Assembly: GCA_964204605.1 (NCBI GenBank)
Contig: OZ123195.1
Span: forward strand, 930,001-994,000
Length of the DNA: 64,000 nt
Direction: 5' to 3'
Source: UBA961 sp014191195
GTDB lineage: Bacteria > Bacteroidota > Ignavibacteria > Kapaibacteriales > UBA961
Shown: positions 63,081-64,000 of the stretch, piece after piece
How the letters are laid out: each line of letters starts with the position of its first letter
Numbering within the stretch: position 1 is the stretch's first letter
Made by a program: the position numbers and the translations under genes
The notes under the pieces: model-generated
Told to the model about the DNA's origin: nothing
Seen by the model: only the letters and a program-made list of their open reading frames with translations
Database searches by the model: none

Positions 63081-64000
63081 ATGAATTCCATGCCTTTAGA
63101 TCAAAAACAAGAAATACATAATTCTACTACAGATTATTTACAAAGTATCTATGAACACCTTGTACAAAAGCTTCAGCCAGAATTAAGAACATTAATAGAT
63201 CAATGGGAATCTAAAAAAGACAATTATAAAGGTGATCATTTTACCTATTATGTAAGAAATAAAGAAATTAAAGTAGATAATTTTATTCAGTCATTAAGTA
63301 ATTCTCGTATACCAAAAATAGCAGTACCTGAATTTAAAGATTGGGGAGAAATTGTCAAATGGTCTATGAGAGAAAACTTCCCTGGTGAATTTCCCTATAC
63401 AGCCGGCGTATATCCATTTAAAAGAACAGGCGAAGATCCAACAAGGATGTTTGCTGGAGAAGGTGGCCCTGAGAGGACAAATAAACGATTCCATTATTTA
63501 AGTGTAGATATGCCTGCTGCCCGACTATCAACCGCTTTTGATAGTGTTACATTATATGGCGAAGATCCTGATATAAGGCCTGATATTTTTGGAAAAATCG
63601 GAAACAGTGGCGTTTCTATAGCTACATTAAATGATGCAAAAAAACTATATTCAGGATTTGATTTAAGTAATCCAAAAACATCTGTGTCTATGACGATTAA
63701 TGGTCCAGCACCAATGATCTTAGCGTTTTTTATGAATGCTGCCATAGACCAAGAATGTGAAAAATATATCAAAAAACATCATTTAACAGAATCGGTTCAC
63801 AATACGATTTCAGAGCTCTACAAAGCAAAAGGGCTAGATTCACCTACATATTGTTCAGATCCAATAACACAGAGCACTGATTTACCTATAGGAAATAATA
63901 GCCTTGGATTACATTTACTTGGAATATCTGGCGATAAAGTACTTCCATTAGACATCTATAATGAATGCAAAAAAAAGGCATTACAAAGTGTAAGAGGTAC
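63081..64000 (+). CDS. IcmF/methylmalonyl-CoA mutase-like substrate domain (3' end outside window)
   Basis: An adenosylcobalamin-dependent acyl-CoA mutase, about 306 codons visible and open to the edge. After a short helical leader (YLQSIYEHLVQKLQ) the sequence gives the TIM-barrel substrate domain: GEFPYTAGVYPFKRTGE, RMFAGEGGPERTNKRFHY, LSTAFDSVTLYGEDP, GKIGNSGVSIATLNDAKK and SVSMTINGPAPMI. These are closest to the C-terminal half of IcmF fusion mutases, but the usual N-terminal B12-binding and G-protein modules are not encoded before the ATG at 63081. B12 binding may come from a C-terminal domain past the edge or another gene. The substrate (methylmalonyl- or isobutyryl-CoA) is not settled. 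Confidence 0.85.
   Translation, partial: MNSMPLDQKQEIHNSTTDYLQSIYEHLVQKLQPELRTLIDQWESKKDNYKGDHFTYYVRNKEIKVDNFIQSLSNSRIPKIAVPEFKDWGEIVKWSMRENFPGEFPYTAGVYPFKRTGEDPTRMFAGEGGPERTNKRFHYLSVDMPAARLSTAFDSVTLYGEDPDIRPDIFGKIGNSGVSIATLNDAKKLYSGFDLSNPKTSVSMTINGPAPMILAFFMNAAIDQECEKYIKKHHLTESVHNTISELYKAKGLDSPTYCSDPITQSTDLPIGNNSLGLHLLGISGDKVLPLDIYNECKKKALQSVRG

Noticed and set aside
1..64000. CRISPR array, insertion sequence, integrase or phage genes
   Set aside because: None of the reading frames or spacers resembles these; no direct repeats with spacers were seen.

Overview
The window is AT-rich chromosomal DNA, most likely from the Bacteroidota/Chlorobiota/Ignavibacteriota (FCB) group. This rests on several signs: secreted proteins with type IX secretion (T9SS) C-terminal domains, an alternative complex III (ActA-F) linked to an aa3-type oxidase, a DUF1501/DUF1800 pair, an LptD-type LPS assembly protein, almost no Shine-Dalgarno sequences, and TAnnTTTG-like promoter boxes before several genes. 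The many long choice-of-anchor/Ig-like surface proteins and the Kgd-like fused 2-oxoglutarate dehydrogenase suggest a lineage near Ignavibacteria/Kapabacteria, but that placement is inference. The window has no insertion sequence, phage, CRISPR array or clear foreign island.

Layout on the minus strand, 1-28975. The edge holds a RecQ-family helicase (1-1584). Next is a tight four-gene set (1825-10517): an OmpA-type cell-wall-binding outer-membrane protein, a 1557-residue T9SS protein joining a von Willebrand A domain to a seven-repeat WD40 propeller, an MbnP-like lipoprotein, and a MauG/MbnH-like di-haem enzyme. A lipoprotein with a propeller-like character (10620-11693) follows. Then comes a fourteen-gene respiratory operon (11744-25674): cytochrome c, cytochrome oxidase II, I, farnesyltransferase, III, IV, SCO, a small membrane protein, then actA-B-C-D-E-F. 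Together these move electrons from quinol through alternative complex III and cytochrome c to oxygen. A housekeeping operon (25864-28975) encodes a pterin synthase, GTP cyclohydrolase I, RNase HII and dihydroorotase.

From 29118 most genes are on the plus strand: a LolB-like DUF4292 protein and LptD (envelope biogenesis). These converge through a bidirectional terminator on a minus-strand E2-E1 fused 2-oxoglutarate dehydrogenase/decarboxylase. A minus-strand tRNA-Leu(UAA) follows, then plus-strand arginase, ribosome hibernation factor, HPr kinase and a giant LamG/T9SS surface protein broken by one frameshift at 41400-41403. Next are a two-domain dehydrogenase and a 2-oxoacid dehydrogenase E1 alpha/beta pair with purT lodged between the subunits. 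They are followed by a small outer-membrane protein, an L,D-transpeptidase lipoprotein, a NIF3-like protein and a zinc-ribbon coiled-coil protein. The RNase P RNA gene then heads a translation cluster (miaE, fmt, rsmG). The end holds the DUF1800/DUF1501 pair, an MltD-like lytic transglycosylase with LysM repeats, a DUF3108 protein, and the start of an IcmF-like acyl-CoA mutase cut by the window edge.

No stretch above 300 bases lacks a gene. The longest spacers (1585-1824, 25675-25863, 36171-36448, 59288-59527) hold at most promoter, terminator or operator-like sequence. The most unusual points are the MbnP/MbnH operon with its VWA-WD40 surface protein, the terminator-like hairpin over a start codon at 11678-11711, the frameshifted giant protein, and the mutase lacking the N-terminal modules of IcmF.
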